Below, piece after piece: positions 1 to 8,776 of a stretch of 64,000 nucleotides of DNA. The DNA is taken from NCBI GenBank assembly GCA_017428945.1, contig JAFRPW010000025.1, positions 1 to 64,000 of the forward strand. Direction: 5' to 3'. Source of the stretch: Bacteroidales bacterium. Lineage in GTDB: Bacteria; Bacteroidota; Bacteroidia; Bacteroidales; UBA932. A program made the translations under genes and the position numbers. The notes under the pieces were generated by a model. That model searched no databases. It was given only the letters and a program-made list of their open reading frames with translations, and was not told the origin of the DNA. The stretch's first letter is position 1, and each line of letters opens with the position of its first letter.

Positions 1-162
1 GTTTCCATCGACTATCCTCCACCTACGGGCATGTTGCTCACGCGTTACTCACCCTTTCGCCGGTCGCCGGCATTGTATTGCTACAACCCGCTGCCCCTCG
101 ACTTGCATGTGTTAAGCCTGCCGCTAGCGTTCATCCTGAGCAAGGATCAAACTCTTCAGTGT
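1..162 (-). rRNA. rrs: 16S rRNA, 5' end (partial)
   Basis: Read on the minus strand, the sequence begins AAGAGTTTGATCCTTGCTCA (the 27F primer site), followed by the conserved GATGAACGCTAGCGGCAGGC segment and GTGAGTAACGCGTGAGCAAC. These are the first ~160 nt of a Bacteroidetes-type 16S gene. The gene runs off the left edge, so the rest of the rRNA operon is outside the window. The mature 5' end is placed just upstream of the AAGAGTTTG motif and may be off by several bases. Confidence 0.97.
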
Positions 163-352
163 ATATTTTTGTATAAATCTAAGCTTGTCCTTGGCACTTA
201 GTTTCCTAAGAAACTGACGCTCGTATTCTTGAAATTGTTACAATTTCTCGGTACTTGCTTGTACTTTCCTTTCAGTCTTTTCAATGAACTTTTGGTGGCC
301 CTTGCCTTTCGGTTTTGGGCGTTAAAAACCCGCTCGTTTCGGAAGCGGGATG
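163..352 (-). promoter_or_regulatory. rRNA leader with boxA-like site
   Basis: This is the untranslated leader between the rRNA promoter and the 16S gene. On the minus strand it carries a boxA-like GTTCATTGAAAA (278-290), as expected for rRNA antitermination. A small hairpin AGTTTC-TTAG-GAAACT follows nearer the 16S gene and is followed by GTGCCAAG. Short open frames here on both strands have no coding character and are rejected. Confidence 0.7.
324..349 (-). terminator. Terminator-like hairpin at the rRNA start site
   Basis: On the minus strand CCCGCT...AGCGGG forms a 6-bp GC-rich stem (329-349) followed directly by five T (324-328), the form of an intrinsic terminator. It lies about 95 bases beyond the stop codon of the last glucan-locus gene, and also at the predicted +1 of the rRNA promoter. 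It could stop read-through from the locus while being too close to +1 to terminate rRNA transcripts. That role is inference. Confidence 0.55.
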
Positions 353-383
353 CAAAGGTAGAAACTTTTTTTGAACTGACAAA
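353..383 (-). promoter_or_regulatory. rRNA operon promoter
   Basis: On the minus strand a -33 TTTG (383-380) is followed after exactly 19 nt by a -7 box TACCTTTG (360-353). This matches the Bacteroidetes primary sigma consensus TTTG/TAnnTTTG at the expected spacing, upstream of the 16S gene. The start of transcription should fall near 347-349. Confidence 0.88.
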
Positions 384-443
384 ACTTTTCTGCAAAAAAT
401 TTCAACTATTTTTTAAAATTTTTTATTAAGTGTTGAAGCTCAG

Positions 444-2045
444 CTATTTAACCGAAAAGCCTAATTTTGCCAGCCCTGAAAGGACTTCCAGATTGCCCAT
501 AAACAGCTCCCAGCACAGCCCAGAGCGGTAGTTTTCTATCATAACCACAATGGGGCCCTGGTCAATTGCGATGTAGGACGAGGCAAACCATAAAGAATCC
601 AGACTGAAGGCGTCTTTAAAGCCGTACTCTCCCCACAGTTTGTCTCCATATATATAATAGAAGGTATGAAGCGCTGCCATGGACTCCTCAGGCACATAGG
701 GGAACGATGCCAGCGCGGCGGTAGGCGCAATCACTCCCCTGTCGTTCCCGGGGGACGATGCGGTATAGCCGCCGGGAATGTCGGACGCCGTGAGTCCCCA
801 CGAGGAAGCGGAGTACCCGGCATGACGGCCAGGATTGCGGACGCAGTAGTCGTAATTATACCTGGCGTGGGCAACGTTGTGCTCAAAATAATCGTCACAA
901 TATGCATCGCCCAGGCCGCGGGGATCAAGCCCCAGGAAGGAGTAGTGGGCAAAGAAGAGGGGGCCGTTCAAGGAAGGCTTCATGCCGCCTCCCCGGGCCC
1001 AGCCTTCCCGGTAGACATCGGCCTCAACGGGATGTGTGGGGGACGATGCCGCCAGGACATACACTATCAAGGCCTCGTTCCAGCCGCTTATGCGCATGTT
1101 CATGTCCCAGCCGTAATTTGGAGACCAGTGCCAGTACAGCGCCTTCTCCCCTCCCCGGGTGAACCAGTCCCATTCCACGTCCCGCCAGATGGCGTCGATG
1201 CCGGAGCGGATATCGGCCTCCGAGGGCCCGTCAAAATAGGCCTTCGCCGTCAGGAGCCCCTGGATGAGGAAAGCGGTCTCTACAAGGTCTGCTCCGTTGT
1301 CCTTCTGGGAGAAGGGAATCACCTTCCCGGTTTCGCCGTCCAGCCAGTGCGGGAAAGCCCCGTGGAAGCGATCCGCCTTCGTGGATAGGAAATCTATTAT
1401 GGTCCTCATTCGGGCCGATGCCTCTTCCCGCGTCACAAAGCCTCTTTCCACAGCAACCGGCAGAGCCGATATTCCAAATCCCGAACCGCCGGTGGTGACG
1501 GTGTTCCCGCTCCCCAGCCTTTCCCTGGCAAGCCCGCTCACCGGGTGGGCATAGTCCCAGAAGTACTTGAAAGTCTGTTTCTGAACCAGTGTAAGGAGGT
1601 CGTCGTCAGGGATGCGGGGGAATTTGTCCGAGGTGTCGTAGCCTGTTGTGAACTCCAGGGTATAATCCTCTACCAGATTAACCCCGAAGACCTCTCCGCC
1701 AAGGATCCGGAAGGTATACTTCCGCATGGAGAACAGAGGTGTAACGGGCGTAAAGACCAGATGAGCGGCATCTTCACCGGCACTTACGGTAAGGTCACCT
1801 CCGGTGAAAGTCACGTATCTGAGAGACGCCTCATCGGCCGTCACCTCTCCCGTAAACTCCACCACAATGCTGCTGTTTCCGGCTGGGACGTCGCTTATCT
1901 TGCCGGAAAGGGCCTGCTTTCCGCCGATAGAGGCTCCCACCACCATGGCTTTCCTGGCGGTAGATCCGGTATTCTGCTGTGGGCTGGTGCAGGCTGATGA
2001 AATGGCCGCGGCCAAAAGGGCGGCAAGAAAAAAGGGCGTTCTCAT
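444..2045 (-). CDS. GH144 endo-beta-1,2-glucanase-like lipoprotein with Ig-like domain
   Basis: A 533-residue lipoprotein with a signal peptide ending in lipobox SSAC (Cys19). Residues ~40-130 look like a bacterial Ig-like domain (VVEFTGEVTADEASLRYVTF). The rest is the putative glucoamylase fold (PF10091) now classified as GH144, with motifs YHWSPNYGWDMNMRISGWNE, FFAHYSFLGLDPRG, PTAALASFPY and IDQGP..VMIENYRSGL. Characterised GH144 enzymes cut linear or cyclic beta-1,2-glucan into sophoro-oligosaccharides. It is the last gene of a SusC/D locus that also encodes a second GH144 and a GH3, which supports that substrate. The lipid anchor and Ig spacer suggest the cell surface. The substrate is inferred from family and context. 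Confidence 0.85.
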   Translation of the reverse strand: MRTPFFLAALLAAAISSACTSPQQNTGSTARKAMVVGASIGGKQALSGKISDVPAGNSSIVVEFTGEVTADEASLRYVTFTGGDLTVSAGEDAAHLVFTPVTPLFSMRKYTFRILGGEVFGVNLVEDYTLEFTTGYDTSDKFPRIPDDDLLTLVQKQTFKYFWDYAHPVSGLARERLGSGNTVTTGGSGFGISALPVAVERGFVTREEASARMRTIIDFLSTKADRFHGAFPHWLDGETGKVIPFSQKDNGADLVETAFLIQGLLTAKAYFDGPSEADIRSGIDAIWRDVEWDWFTRGGEKALYWHWSPNYGWDMNMRISGWNEALIVYVLAASSPTHPVEADVYREGWARGGGMKPSLNGPLFFAHYSFLGLDPRGLGDAYCDDYFEHNVAHARYNYDYCVRNPGRHAGYSASSWGLTASDIPGGYTASSPGNDRGVIAPTAALASFPYVPEESMAALHTFYYIYGDKLWGEYGFKDAFSLDSLWFASSYIAIDQGPIVVMIENYRSGLCWELFMGNLEVLSGLAKLGFSVK

Positions 2046-2082
2046 ATTGGCAACGGCAGGGAGATCCCTCCCCCTGCCGCCG
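2046..2082 (-). promoter_or_regulatory. Intercistronic stem-loop, TGCCAA type
   Basis: On the minus strand an 8-bp perfect stem CGGCAGGG/CCCTGCCG (2079-2072 with 2061-2054) encloses a GA-rich loop and is followed by TTGCCAATATG, where ATG starts the downstream GH144 gene. Architecture and 3' tail resemble the five stem-loops in the fimbrillin operon, for example 26729-26760. It may set mRNA stability or translation of the last gene. Function is unknown. Confidence 0.55.
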
Positions 2083-2093
2083 TAATAATACTG

Positions 2094-2975
2094 CTAGAGA
2101 AGAGCGAAGTTGAGTTCTTCCCTGTAGAGAGCAGAAACCTCGTTCTCGGAGAGAGCCTTGTTGAAGATACGGATCTCGTCGATACCGCCGGCGAAGAAGG
2201 TCTGCCAGTCTGCAGCGCCCTGGTACTTCTCAATCCATGAGGACCAGCCGCCAACATACAGTGCATCAGCGTCAGCAGGGATGCACTTGCCGAAAGGCAT
2301 CTTGTCGCCGTACTCGGCGTCCTTGACCTTCACGGCGTCTACATAGAGAGACCATGCGCCGGTGCTTGCAGTGTAAGTGAAAGCAATCTGGCACCACTTG
2401 TCATAAACTGCGAATGCAGGATCCCAGGTGTCAAGCCACATGTTGGTCTCAGAGCCGTCGTCCTTCTTGAACATGATGCGGCCGTTGATCTGCTGCCTCT
2501 TTTCCTGGGTAGTCTCGTCAACGCCCTTGTTGTCGAACATGACAACAAATGAAGGCCAGTCCTGAGTGGCGAAGTGCTTGCCGTTCACGGAGAACAGACC
2601 GCCCTTCTGGAATTCCTCCACATTCTTTACCCAGACGGTGATGGTTACATCCTCAAGCTTTGAGAGGGCGTTGTCCTTTGCAAGGTTGAACTTGAGATAG
2701 GACTCGTCGTTCTTGGCGGAGGTGTTGAAGTAGGCATTCTTCACCTGGCCTTTCTGGAAGTCGGCTGCACCGTTCTTGGAAGCGAAGGAAATACCTTCAC
2801 CAATGGCGACTGCCTTCTCTGCGGAGTTCAGGGGGAGGTAAACCACCTGGTTGTCCTTTGCGGTCTGGATCTCAGTGAGTTTGTCGGTTGCATCGTCGAT
2901 TACATCCTTGATGTCATCGAGGTTGCAGGCTGCCAGCATAAGGCCGGCTGCAAAAAGCATTAAAACTTTTTTCAT
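2094..2975 (-). CDS. LamG-like (concanavalin fold) surface lipoprotein
   Basis: A 293-residue lipoprotein with signal MKKVLMLFAAGLMLAAC (lipid on Cys17). After a short acidic helical linker (DDIKDVIDDATDKLTEI) comes a laminin-G-like jelly-roll domain (Laminin_G_3 type), with the typical strands ITVWVKN, FVVMFDN, WCQIAFTYTASTGAWSLYVD and the closing motif GGIDEIRIFNKALSENEVSALY. There are no obvious catalytic motifs. Following SusC and SusD, it fits a surface glycan-binding protein that helps capture the polysaccharide. A lyase or hydrolase role within the concanavalin fold is not excluded, but I see no active-site signature. Confidence 0.8.
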   Translation of the reverse strand: MKKVLMLFAAGLMLAACNLDDIKDVIDDATDKLTEIQTAKDNQVVYLPLNSAEKAVAIGEGISFASKNGAADFQKGQVKNAYFNTSAKNDESYLKFNLAKDNALSKLEDVTITVWVKNVEEFQKGGLFSVNGKHFATQDWPSFVVMFDNKGVDETTQEKRQQINGRIMFKKDDGSETNMWLDTWDPAFAVYDKWCQIAFTYTASTGAWSLYVDAVKVKDAEYGDKMPFGKCIPADADALYVGGWSSWIEKYQGAADWQTFFAGGIDEIRIFNKALSENEVSALYREELNFALL

Positions 2976-3015
2976 TGTGTTTTGGATTAAAAAAGGTTAA
3001 TAAATGGTATTGATA

Positions 3016-4485
3016 CTAATAAGTATATCCTGGTGTTTTGGGGAGGTTGGGGTTAAGCTCCATCTGTGCTGACGGTATGGGGAAAACGGCATTCTTTGCC
3101 GTGTAGCCAAGAGGTCCAAGCACTTCCTGGGCCTTTCCGGTACGCACAAGGTCAAAGAAACGGTTCTCTTCAAGGGCCAGTTCCGCACGGCGCTCGTCAA
3201 GGATGTTGTCGATATTTGCCGCCACGGGACCAAGACCGGCACGGCCACGGACCTCGTTAAGCGCCTGGTCTGCGGTATAACCGGACTCGGGGGTAATGCC
3301 CGCTCCGTTTACCATGGCCTCTGCGAAGATCAGGAGGACATCGGAATAGCGGAGAAGGCGCTGGTTGTGCTCCAGGCCGTAGGCGTTGTAGGAACGGGTG
3401 TTCCACTCGCGCGGGGTATATACCTTTCCGTTATAGTAAGGGTTGATACAGTTGGACGATATTTCATCGGTCTCATTTGCGCCCCTTTCAAGCACGGTCA
3501 CCTTGCGGCGCACGGCGTCTCCCCTGCCGTCCATCCAGCTTATGAGCTTCTGGCTGGGCACCTTGTAGCCCCATCCCTGGAAGGGCTCCTTGTTTCCGCG
3601 GGGACCCTGGATGAAGGCATAATAGTTTACGGGAAGAGGGTCCGACGTCTGACGGAGGGCACTGCTCTCTATCTCCATGAGGGACTCGCTGCCGCCCTCG
3701 TACTCTACGGCGAAGGCATCGGCAAAACGGGACTGGAGGGAATAGCGGCCGCTGGCAATCACAAGGTCGGCGCAGCGGGCAGCCTCTGCCCAGTCCTTGT
3801 TATACAGCGCCACCTTGGACTTAAGGGCAAGCGCCGTGTACTTGTTGTAACGCGTCTTGTAGTCCGGGAACACGTTGGGAAGGCCTTCTATGGCATCGTC
3901 CAGGTCATTATATATAAAGGTATACAGCTGTGCGGTGGTGGCAACGCCCTGGGAGGCCAGTTCCGTAGCGCTCATGGTCTTGTCTATGAGCGGAACGGTG
4001 CCAAACAGGCGTACAAGGTTCCAGTAGGCATAGGCCCTTATGACCTTGGCTTCTGAACGGCACTGCTCTACCTGAAGCAGACCGTCCTCGGAAGTGATGG
4101 CTTCCTTGTACAGGTCCATTGACTCTATGGCATAGTTGGCGGCCGATACGATATTGTAGAAGATGGTCCAGACGGCGCTTATGTGGTTGTTGCCGGGGCC
4201 GTAGGTGAAATTGTCAAACTCCGCCACGGTGGGGCCATCGGCCTCGGAGGATCCTTTGTCTGCATCGTCGGAAGTGACTTCCATGACGGCGATGTAGTTC
4301 TGGGCCTCTCCCTCTGCCATACGCATCGAGGCATAAGCGGCACTCACGGGAAGGAATATATTTTCCGGCTTGGAATAATCTATTCCGGAAGAGGGCATCG
4401 AGCCTTCGGTGCGGATATCCAGGAAATCAGAGCATCCGGCAAGGGCAATTACTGCCGCAACAAAGAGAATGATGTTCTTTTTCAT
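3016..4485 (-). CDS. SusD/RagB family nutrient-binding lipoprotein
   Basis: A 489-residue lipoprotein with signal MKKNIILFVAAVIALAGC and the typical SusD start SDFLDI. Internal SusD features are YAIESMDLYKEA, the RAYAYWNLVRLFG helix with IDK after it, and a C-terminal block with LLRYSDVLLIFAEAMVNG, ALNEVRGRAGLGP and ILDERRAELALEENRFFDLVRTGK. It would form the lid over the SusC barrel made from the gene 4 nt upstream and bind oligosaccharides at the cell surface. The substrate is inferred to be beta-1,2-glucan from the enzymes of the locus. Confidence 0.95.
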   Translation of the reverse strand: MKKNIILFVAAVIALAGCSDFLDIRTEGSMPSSGIDYSKPENIFLPVSAAYASMRMAEGEAQNYIAVMEVTSDDADKGSSEADGPTVAEFDNFTYGPGNNHISAVWTIFYNIVSAANYAIESMDLYKEAITSEDGLLQVEQCRSEAKVIRAYAYWNLVRLFGTVPLIDKTMSATELASQGVATTAQLYTFIYNDLDDAIEGLPNVFPDYKTRYNKYTALALKSKVALYNKDWAEAARCADLVIASGRYSLQSRFADAFAVEYEGGSESLMEIESSALRQTSDPLPVNYYAFIQGPRGNKEPFQGWGYKVPSQKLISWMDGRGDAVRRKVTVLERGANETDEISSNCINPYYNGKVYTPREWNTRSYNAYGLEHNQRLLRYSDVLLIFAEAMVNGAGITPESGYTADQALNEVRGRAGLGPVAANIDNILDERRAELALEENRFFDLVRTGKAQEVLGPLGYTAKNAVFPIPSAQMELNPNLPKTPGYTY

Positions 4486-4489
4486 AGTC

Positions 4490-7400
4490 CTAGAAGTTTA
4501 AGTTTACGCCAAGGGTGTAGATTGCCTGCATGGGATACACGGCCGATCCGTCAATGCCGTTCTCGATGGGAGAACCGCCAATTTCCGTGGTGAAGCCGTG
4601 ATACCTGAACAGCGACAGCGGGCGCTGGGCGCTCACATAGGCCCTTGCCTTTACGTTGTGCCTTGTCTTGAAGGTGTAACCCAGCTGCACATTCTGGATA
4701 CGGAACATGGAGCCGTCCTCCAGGAAGAAGGAGTTGCACTGGGCCTGGCTGCTTTCCTTGAGGGCCTTTGCGGAAGGATAGGTGCTTGAAGGCTTGTCCT
4801 CCCTCCATGCGTTCTTCCAGAAATCGTAGTCGTAGTTACCGTCGGCGAACACCTGCTTGTTAAGGCGCTTGAGGTTGAATATCTTGTTGCCGATGTTGGC
4901 GCTCACGGTCATGGAGAAGTCGAAGGCCTTCCAGTTGGCGCCAACGTTTCCGCCCAGCATGAGCCAGGGCAGCGGGGAGCCAAGGTAGACGCGGTCATCG
5001 GAGGTAATCTTGCCGTCAGGCTCCTTGGAGCCGTCGGTGCCGGCAAAGTCGTGATACTTCAGGTAACCGCCTTCCGCACCGGGCTGGTTGACGTCGGAGA
5101 GCTTTGCCTCAGCATCGTTTTGGAACACGCCGTCAACCTGGTAGCCCCAGAAGGCGCCTATGGGATAGCCCACCTGGGTCATGGTTGCATAAGCACCGTT
5201 CACAAGGCCTCCGGGGATGTTTTCCCTGTCCTTGAGGGAGAGGACCTCGTTGTGGTTGATGGTGGCGTTGACGCCCACGTTGTAGGAGAAATCGTCGGAA
5301 AGGGAATCGGCCCACTTGAGGGAGAGTTCAATACCCTGGTTCAGGACCTTGCCGTTGTTGGCCAGGAGGGTTGCCACGCCGCCGCCGGTGGCGATGGGAG
5401 CATGGAACACCACGTTGTCCGTAACCCTGCGGTAGAGGTCCAATTCACCGCTGAGGCGGTTTCCCAGGAGGGCGAAATCGGCACCCACGTTGGTTTCCGT
5501 GACCACCTCCCATCGGAGGTAGTTCTGGTACACCGTCTGTGCGCCCATGCCGTCCACCACCGTCTGGCCGAATACTGCCGATGTGCTCATGCCGGGAAGG
5601 CCCACGATGTTGATGTCGTTGGCGGGCACGTTGTCGTTACCCAGCATGCCCCAGCTGGCGCGGAGCTTCAGGTAATCTATGCCCTTTCCTTTCATGAAAG
5701 GCTCGTCGGAGATATTCCATCCAAGGCCGACGGAAGGGAAGATGCCCCACTTTTCCTGGTACTTGGAGCTGCCGTCGGCACGGAGGGTGACCGTGGCAAG
5801 GTATTTCTCCTTATAATTATATGTGCCGCGGGCAAAGGCCGACACTCCGTTGTAGCGGCTGGCACCGTCGCTTGCGTTCTGGTTCTTGTAGGAGCCGTTG
5901 CGGAGGTAACGGGAAGCATCGTCAAAGTCCGGGACATTGCGGGCGGTACCGGTGAGGGAACCACTGTACTGCATGCGCGTGGACTGGCCAAGCATGGCCG
6001 TGAAGGCATGTGCGCCAATCTTGTCCGAATAAGTGAGGGTATTGTCCAGGATGCGGTAAGTCCCATATCCGTAAGTCTTTGACAGGGACGATACCGACGT
6101 TCCCTGGCTGCCTCCCACGAAGTGCTCCGGAGTATAGTTCTGGGCATCGTAGAAGTAGAAGTCAAGGTTGTAGGAAGTCTTGAACTTGAGCTTCTCCGGG
6201 ATGATTGTAGCCTCTGCATAGGCGCTGAAAACGGTCTTGAGGCCCCACTCCTTGCTGTTGTGGTAGTAGGCCGATGCAGCCGGGTTGCCGTATGCGTTGG
6301 CGTAGCCGTAACGCTGCGGGGAGTCGAACTTCTGGGGATAGGCATCGGCATTGGCATCGGAGTATACTCCGTAAACGGGAGGGTTCACGAAGGCCTGGTA
6401 GAACACGCCGGAGTTGGCGTTATGCCTGTTGTGGGTGGATACAACCGTGTTGAAACCAAGTTTGAGCCAGCTGGTCATGGTCTGGTCCAGGCGGGCGCGG
6501 AGATTTATGCGGTCGTAGTCGTTCACCGTATAGTTCATGATACCGTCCTGGTAGAAGTAGCTGAGACCAACGCTGTAGTTGGTCTTCTCCGTGCCGCCGG
6601 AAAGGTCAAGCGCATGGGAATGGGTAAGGGCGGGATGAACCAGCTCTGCGTACCAGTCCGTGCTGACGCCGCCGTAATCGGCCACATTCTTGGCAGGTGC
6701 GGTGGAGGTCTTTGCCAGGTTGTACATCTCTACGTACTGCTCCGTATTTGCCATCTTGAGGATGTTGGTGGGAACCTGCACGCCGGCGTAGCCGTCGTAA
6801 GCAACGCGTACGCGACCGGTCTCACCCTTCCTGGTGGTGACCAGGATGACGCCGTTTGCAGCGCGCACGCCGTAAATGGCGGCAGCCGATGCATCCTTGA
6901 GCACGGTCAGGGACTCTATGTCGCTTGCGCTCAGGAAGTCTATGTTGTCCATGAAAGCGCCGTCAACAATGTACAGCGGATTGGCGTAATCCCCTATGGA
7001 GCCCACGCCGCGGATCTTGACGGAAGGGCCGGCACCGGGGGCGCCGCTCTGGGTAATCTGCACGCCGGAGACCATGCCCTGGAGGGCGCTCATAGGGTTG
7101 GCGGCAACCTGCTTGGAGAGCTCGTCGCCCTTCACGTTGACAATTGGCGCCGTGAGGTCCTTTGCCTTCTGGGTGCCGTAACCCACAACCACAACCTCGT
7201 CAAGGAAGTTGGTGTCCTCTTCAAGGACGATGCGGGAAGGGACGGCAGAGGCCGGGAAAGACTGCGTGGCGTAGCCTATGCAGCTTACCTCTACCATGGA
7301 ATCGGCGCTTTTCACCATGAGGAGGAAATCGCCGTCCAGGCCCGTGGAGGTGCCGTTCTGGGTACCGGCTTCCATCACCGTTGCGCCGATGACAGGGCCC

Positions 7401-7492
7401 AGGGCGTCCTCTACAACGCCTTTTACCTGATACTGGGCAAAGGCAGTTACGCCCGCCAGCATGAGGCTCAGTGTTATTAGTATTCGTTTCAT
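4490..7492 (-). CDS. SusC/RagA family TonB-dependent transporter
   Basis: A 1000-residue outer-membrane transporter. Signal peptide MKRILITLSLMLAGVTAFA is followed by a carboxypeptidase-D-regulatory-like domain (QVKGVVEDALGPVIGATVME, ~20-100), a TonB-box region with EVVVVGYGTQ, the plug domain (VQITQSGAPGAGPSVKIRG, IYGVRAANGVILVTTRKG) and a long beta-barrel ending in aromatic LGVNLNF. The length is normal for SusC. It imports oligosaccharides released by the surface GH144 into the periplasm together with the SusD encoded just downstream. Long open frames on the opposite strand across this gene are shadows. Confidence 0.96.
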   Translation of the reverse strand: MKRILITLSLMLAGVTAFAQYQVKGVVEDALGPVIGATVMEAGTQNGTSTGLDGDFLLMVKSADSMVEVSCIGYATQSFPASAVPSRIVLEEDTNFLDEVVVVGYGTQKAKDLTAPIVNVKGDELSKQVAANPMSALQGMVSGVQITQSGAPGAGPSVKIRGVGSIGDYANPLYIVDGAFMDNIDFLSASDIESLTVLKDASAAAIYGVRAANGVILVTTRKGETGRVRVAYDGYAGVQVPTNILKMANTEQYVEMYNLAKTSTAPAKNVADYGGVSTDWYAELVHPALTHSHALDLSGGTEKTNYSVGLSYFYQDGIMNYTVNDYDRINLRARLDQTMTSWLKLGFNTVVSTHNRHNANSGVFYQAFVNPPVYGVYSDANADAYPQKFDSPQRYGYANAYGNPAASAYYHNSKEWGLKTVFSAYAEATIIPEKLKFKTSYNLDFYFYDAQNYTPEHFVGGSQGTSVSSLSKTYGYGTYRILDNTLTYSDKIGAHAFTAMLGQSTRMQYSGSLTGTARNVPDFDDASRYLRNGSYKNQNASDGASRYNGVSAFARGTYNYKEKYLATVTLRADGSSKYQEKWGIFPSVGLGWNISDEPFMKGKGIDYLKLRASWGMLGNDNVPANDINIVGLPGMSTSAVFGQTVVDGMGAQTVYQNYLRWEVVTETNVGADFALLGNRLSGELDLYRRVTDNVVFHAPIATGGGVATLLANNGKVLNQGIELSLKWADSLSDDFSYNVGVNATINHNEVLSLKDRENIPGGLVNGAYATMTQVGYPIGAFWGYQVDGVFQNDAEAKLSDVNQPGAEGGYLKYHDFAGTDGSKEPDGKITSDDRVYLGSPLPWLMLGGNVGANWKAFDFSMTVSANIGNKIFNLKRLNKQVFADGNYDYDFWKNAWREDKPSSTYPSAKALKESSQAQCNSFFLEDGSMFRIQNVQLGYTFKTRHNVKARAYVSAQRPLSLFRYHGFTTEIGGSPIENGIDGSAVYPMQAIYTLGVNLNF

Positions 7493-7501
7493 AAATAAAG
7501 G

Positions 7502-8776
7502 TTAGTTTTCGTAGCTGAATCCAAGTTTCTCAAGGCCGGCCTGAATCTCGGGGGCTCCCATGAAGAGCTTCCATAGAAGGCCGCTGCGGTAGTTCTCTAT
7601 CATCACGGCCTCCGGGCCCTGGTCTATTGCAAGGTAATGGTCTATGACCGCAGGGTCATGGCCGGGGTTATATGCATCGTAAAAGCCGTAGGGACCAAAC
7701 ATCTCCGGAACATCCTCATACAGGTGACGTATCACCTTCATGGACTCCTCCGGCGTGTACACTATGGACGATATGGCCGCCGTGGGGCTCACGGTGCCGT
7801 TCTCGTCGGGCGTTCCGGGATGATGCGAGCAGTAGCCCACGTAGGGATCGTCGCTGGAGGTGAAGCCCCAGAGATTCTCTCCGTATCCCTTGTGGCCCTT
7901 GGGATTGTCTATGGCATAGGCCCTGTGGATAAGCGTGTGGGCCTTGTTGCGCTCAAAGTAGTTGGTATGGCCGTCGGTGAGGCCGCGGGGGTCCAGGCCC
8001 AGCCAGGAATAGTGGCAGAAGAACAGCGGACCGCCCAGTTCCATTCCAAGGGGCAGCTCTATTCCGTAGTACTGCTTACCATTATAATAATAAGGAGAAG
8101 TCTTGTAGCTGGCCTCGTAGCATTCCCTGGTTATGGGGAAGGACGGGGACGATGCCGCCAGGACGTATGTAATCATGGTTTCATCGTAGCCCTTTATGCG
8201 GTGGTTCATCTTGAAGCCGTAGTTCTTTGACCAGTGCCAGTAGAGGGAATCTGTGCCCTGGGTGTACCAGTTCCATTCCACTCCAAGCCAGAGGTCGTGG
8301 CAGCGTTCTGCCAGGGGGAAGTTGTCCTTTTCCAGCCATTCGCGGGCGGCGATGAGGCCCTGGACCATAAAGGCTGTCTCTACAAGGTCTCCGCCGTCAT
8401 CGTATTTGGAGAAAGAGAAAGGCTGCATGGAGTCTGCATCGTACCAGTGGGCCCAGGCGCCGTGGAAGCGTTCCAGCTTTTCCAGCGACTCTACCATTTT
8501 GCCGATGCGCCGGACGCCCTCCTCCCTGGAGTAGTATCCGCGCTCTGCCCCTGCTATTACCGCCATCATGCCAAAACCGGAGCCGCCAATGGTGACGATA
8601 TTGCCGTTCTGGTCATTATTGCGCTCCCGGGCAAGGCCCGTTGCGAGGTCCGCGAAGTCCGTGAAATAGCCGATGGTTGCCCTCTCGACTATGTCAAGGA
8701 GCTCATCATCAGAGGGTTTACGCGTACACGCGAGGCAAAGGACCGCTGTGGTTAGTAACAGATACTTAAATCTCAT
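7502..8776 (-). CDS. GH144 endo-beta-1,2-glucanase-like lipoprotein
   Basis: A second GH144 (PF10091) protein, ~424 residues from the chosen start MRFKYLLLTTAVLCLAC, which gives a clean lipoprotein signal with lipobox. An upstream in-frame ATG at 8812 would put 12 hydrophilic residues before the signal and is less likely. The start lies inside the end of the GH3 gene (11-bp overlap), suggesting translational coupling. Motifs shared with the paralogue at 444-2045 are LYWHWSKNYGFKMNHRIKGYDE, FFCHYSWLGLDPRGL, TVSPTAAISSIVYTPEES and AIDQGPEAVMIENYRSGLLW. It lacks the N-terminal Ig-like domain, so the two may act at different positions or chain lengths. Confidence 0.86.
   Translation of the reverse strand: MRFKYLLLTTAVLCLACTRKPSDDELLDIVERATIGYFTDFADLATGLARERNNDQNGNIVTIGGSGFGMMAVIAGAERGYYSREEGVRRIGKMVESLEKLERFHGAWAHWYDADSMQPFSFSKYDDGGDLVETAFMVQGLIAAREWLEKDNFPLAERCHDLWLGVEWNWYTQGTDSLYWHWSKNYGFKMNHRIKGYDETMITYVLAASSPSFPITRECYEASYKTSPYYYNGKQYYGIELPLGMELGGPLFFCHYSWLGLDPRGLTDGHTNYFERNKAHTLIHRAYAIDNPKGHKGYGENLWGFTSSDDPYVGYCSHHPGTPDENGTVSPTAAISSIVYTPEESMKVIRHLYEDVPEMFGPYGFYDAYNPGHDPAVIDHYLAIDQGPEAVMIENYRSGLLWKLFMGAPEIQAGLEKLGFSYEN

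Noticed and set aside
198-429. Overlapping short open frames on both strands near the rRNA start
   Set aside because: They lie in the rRNA leader and promoter, have no plausible start context and low-complexity products.
5051-7480. Long plus-strand open frames (343 and 452 codons) over the SusC gene
   Set aside because: Antisense shadows of a high-GC coding sequence; no recognisable domain, while the minus-strand SusC is complete and motif-rich.
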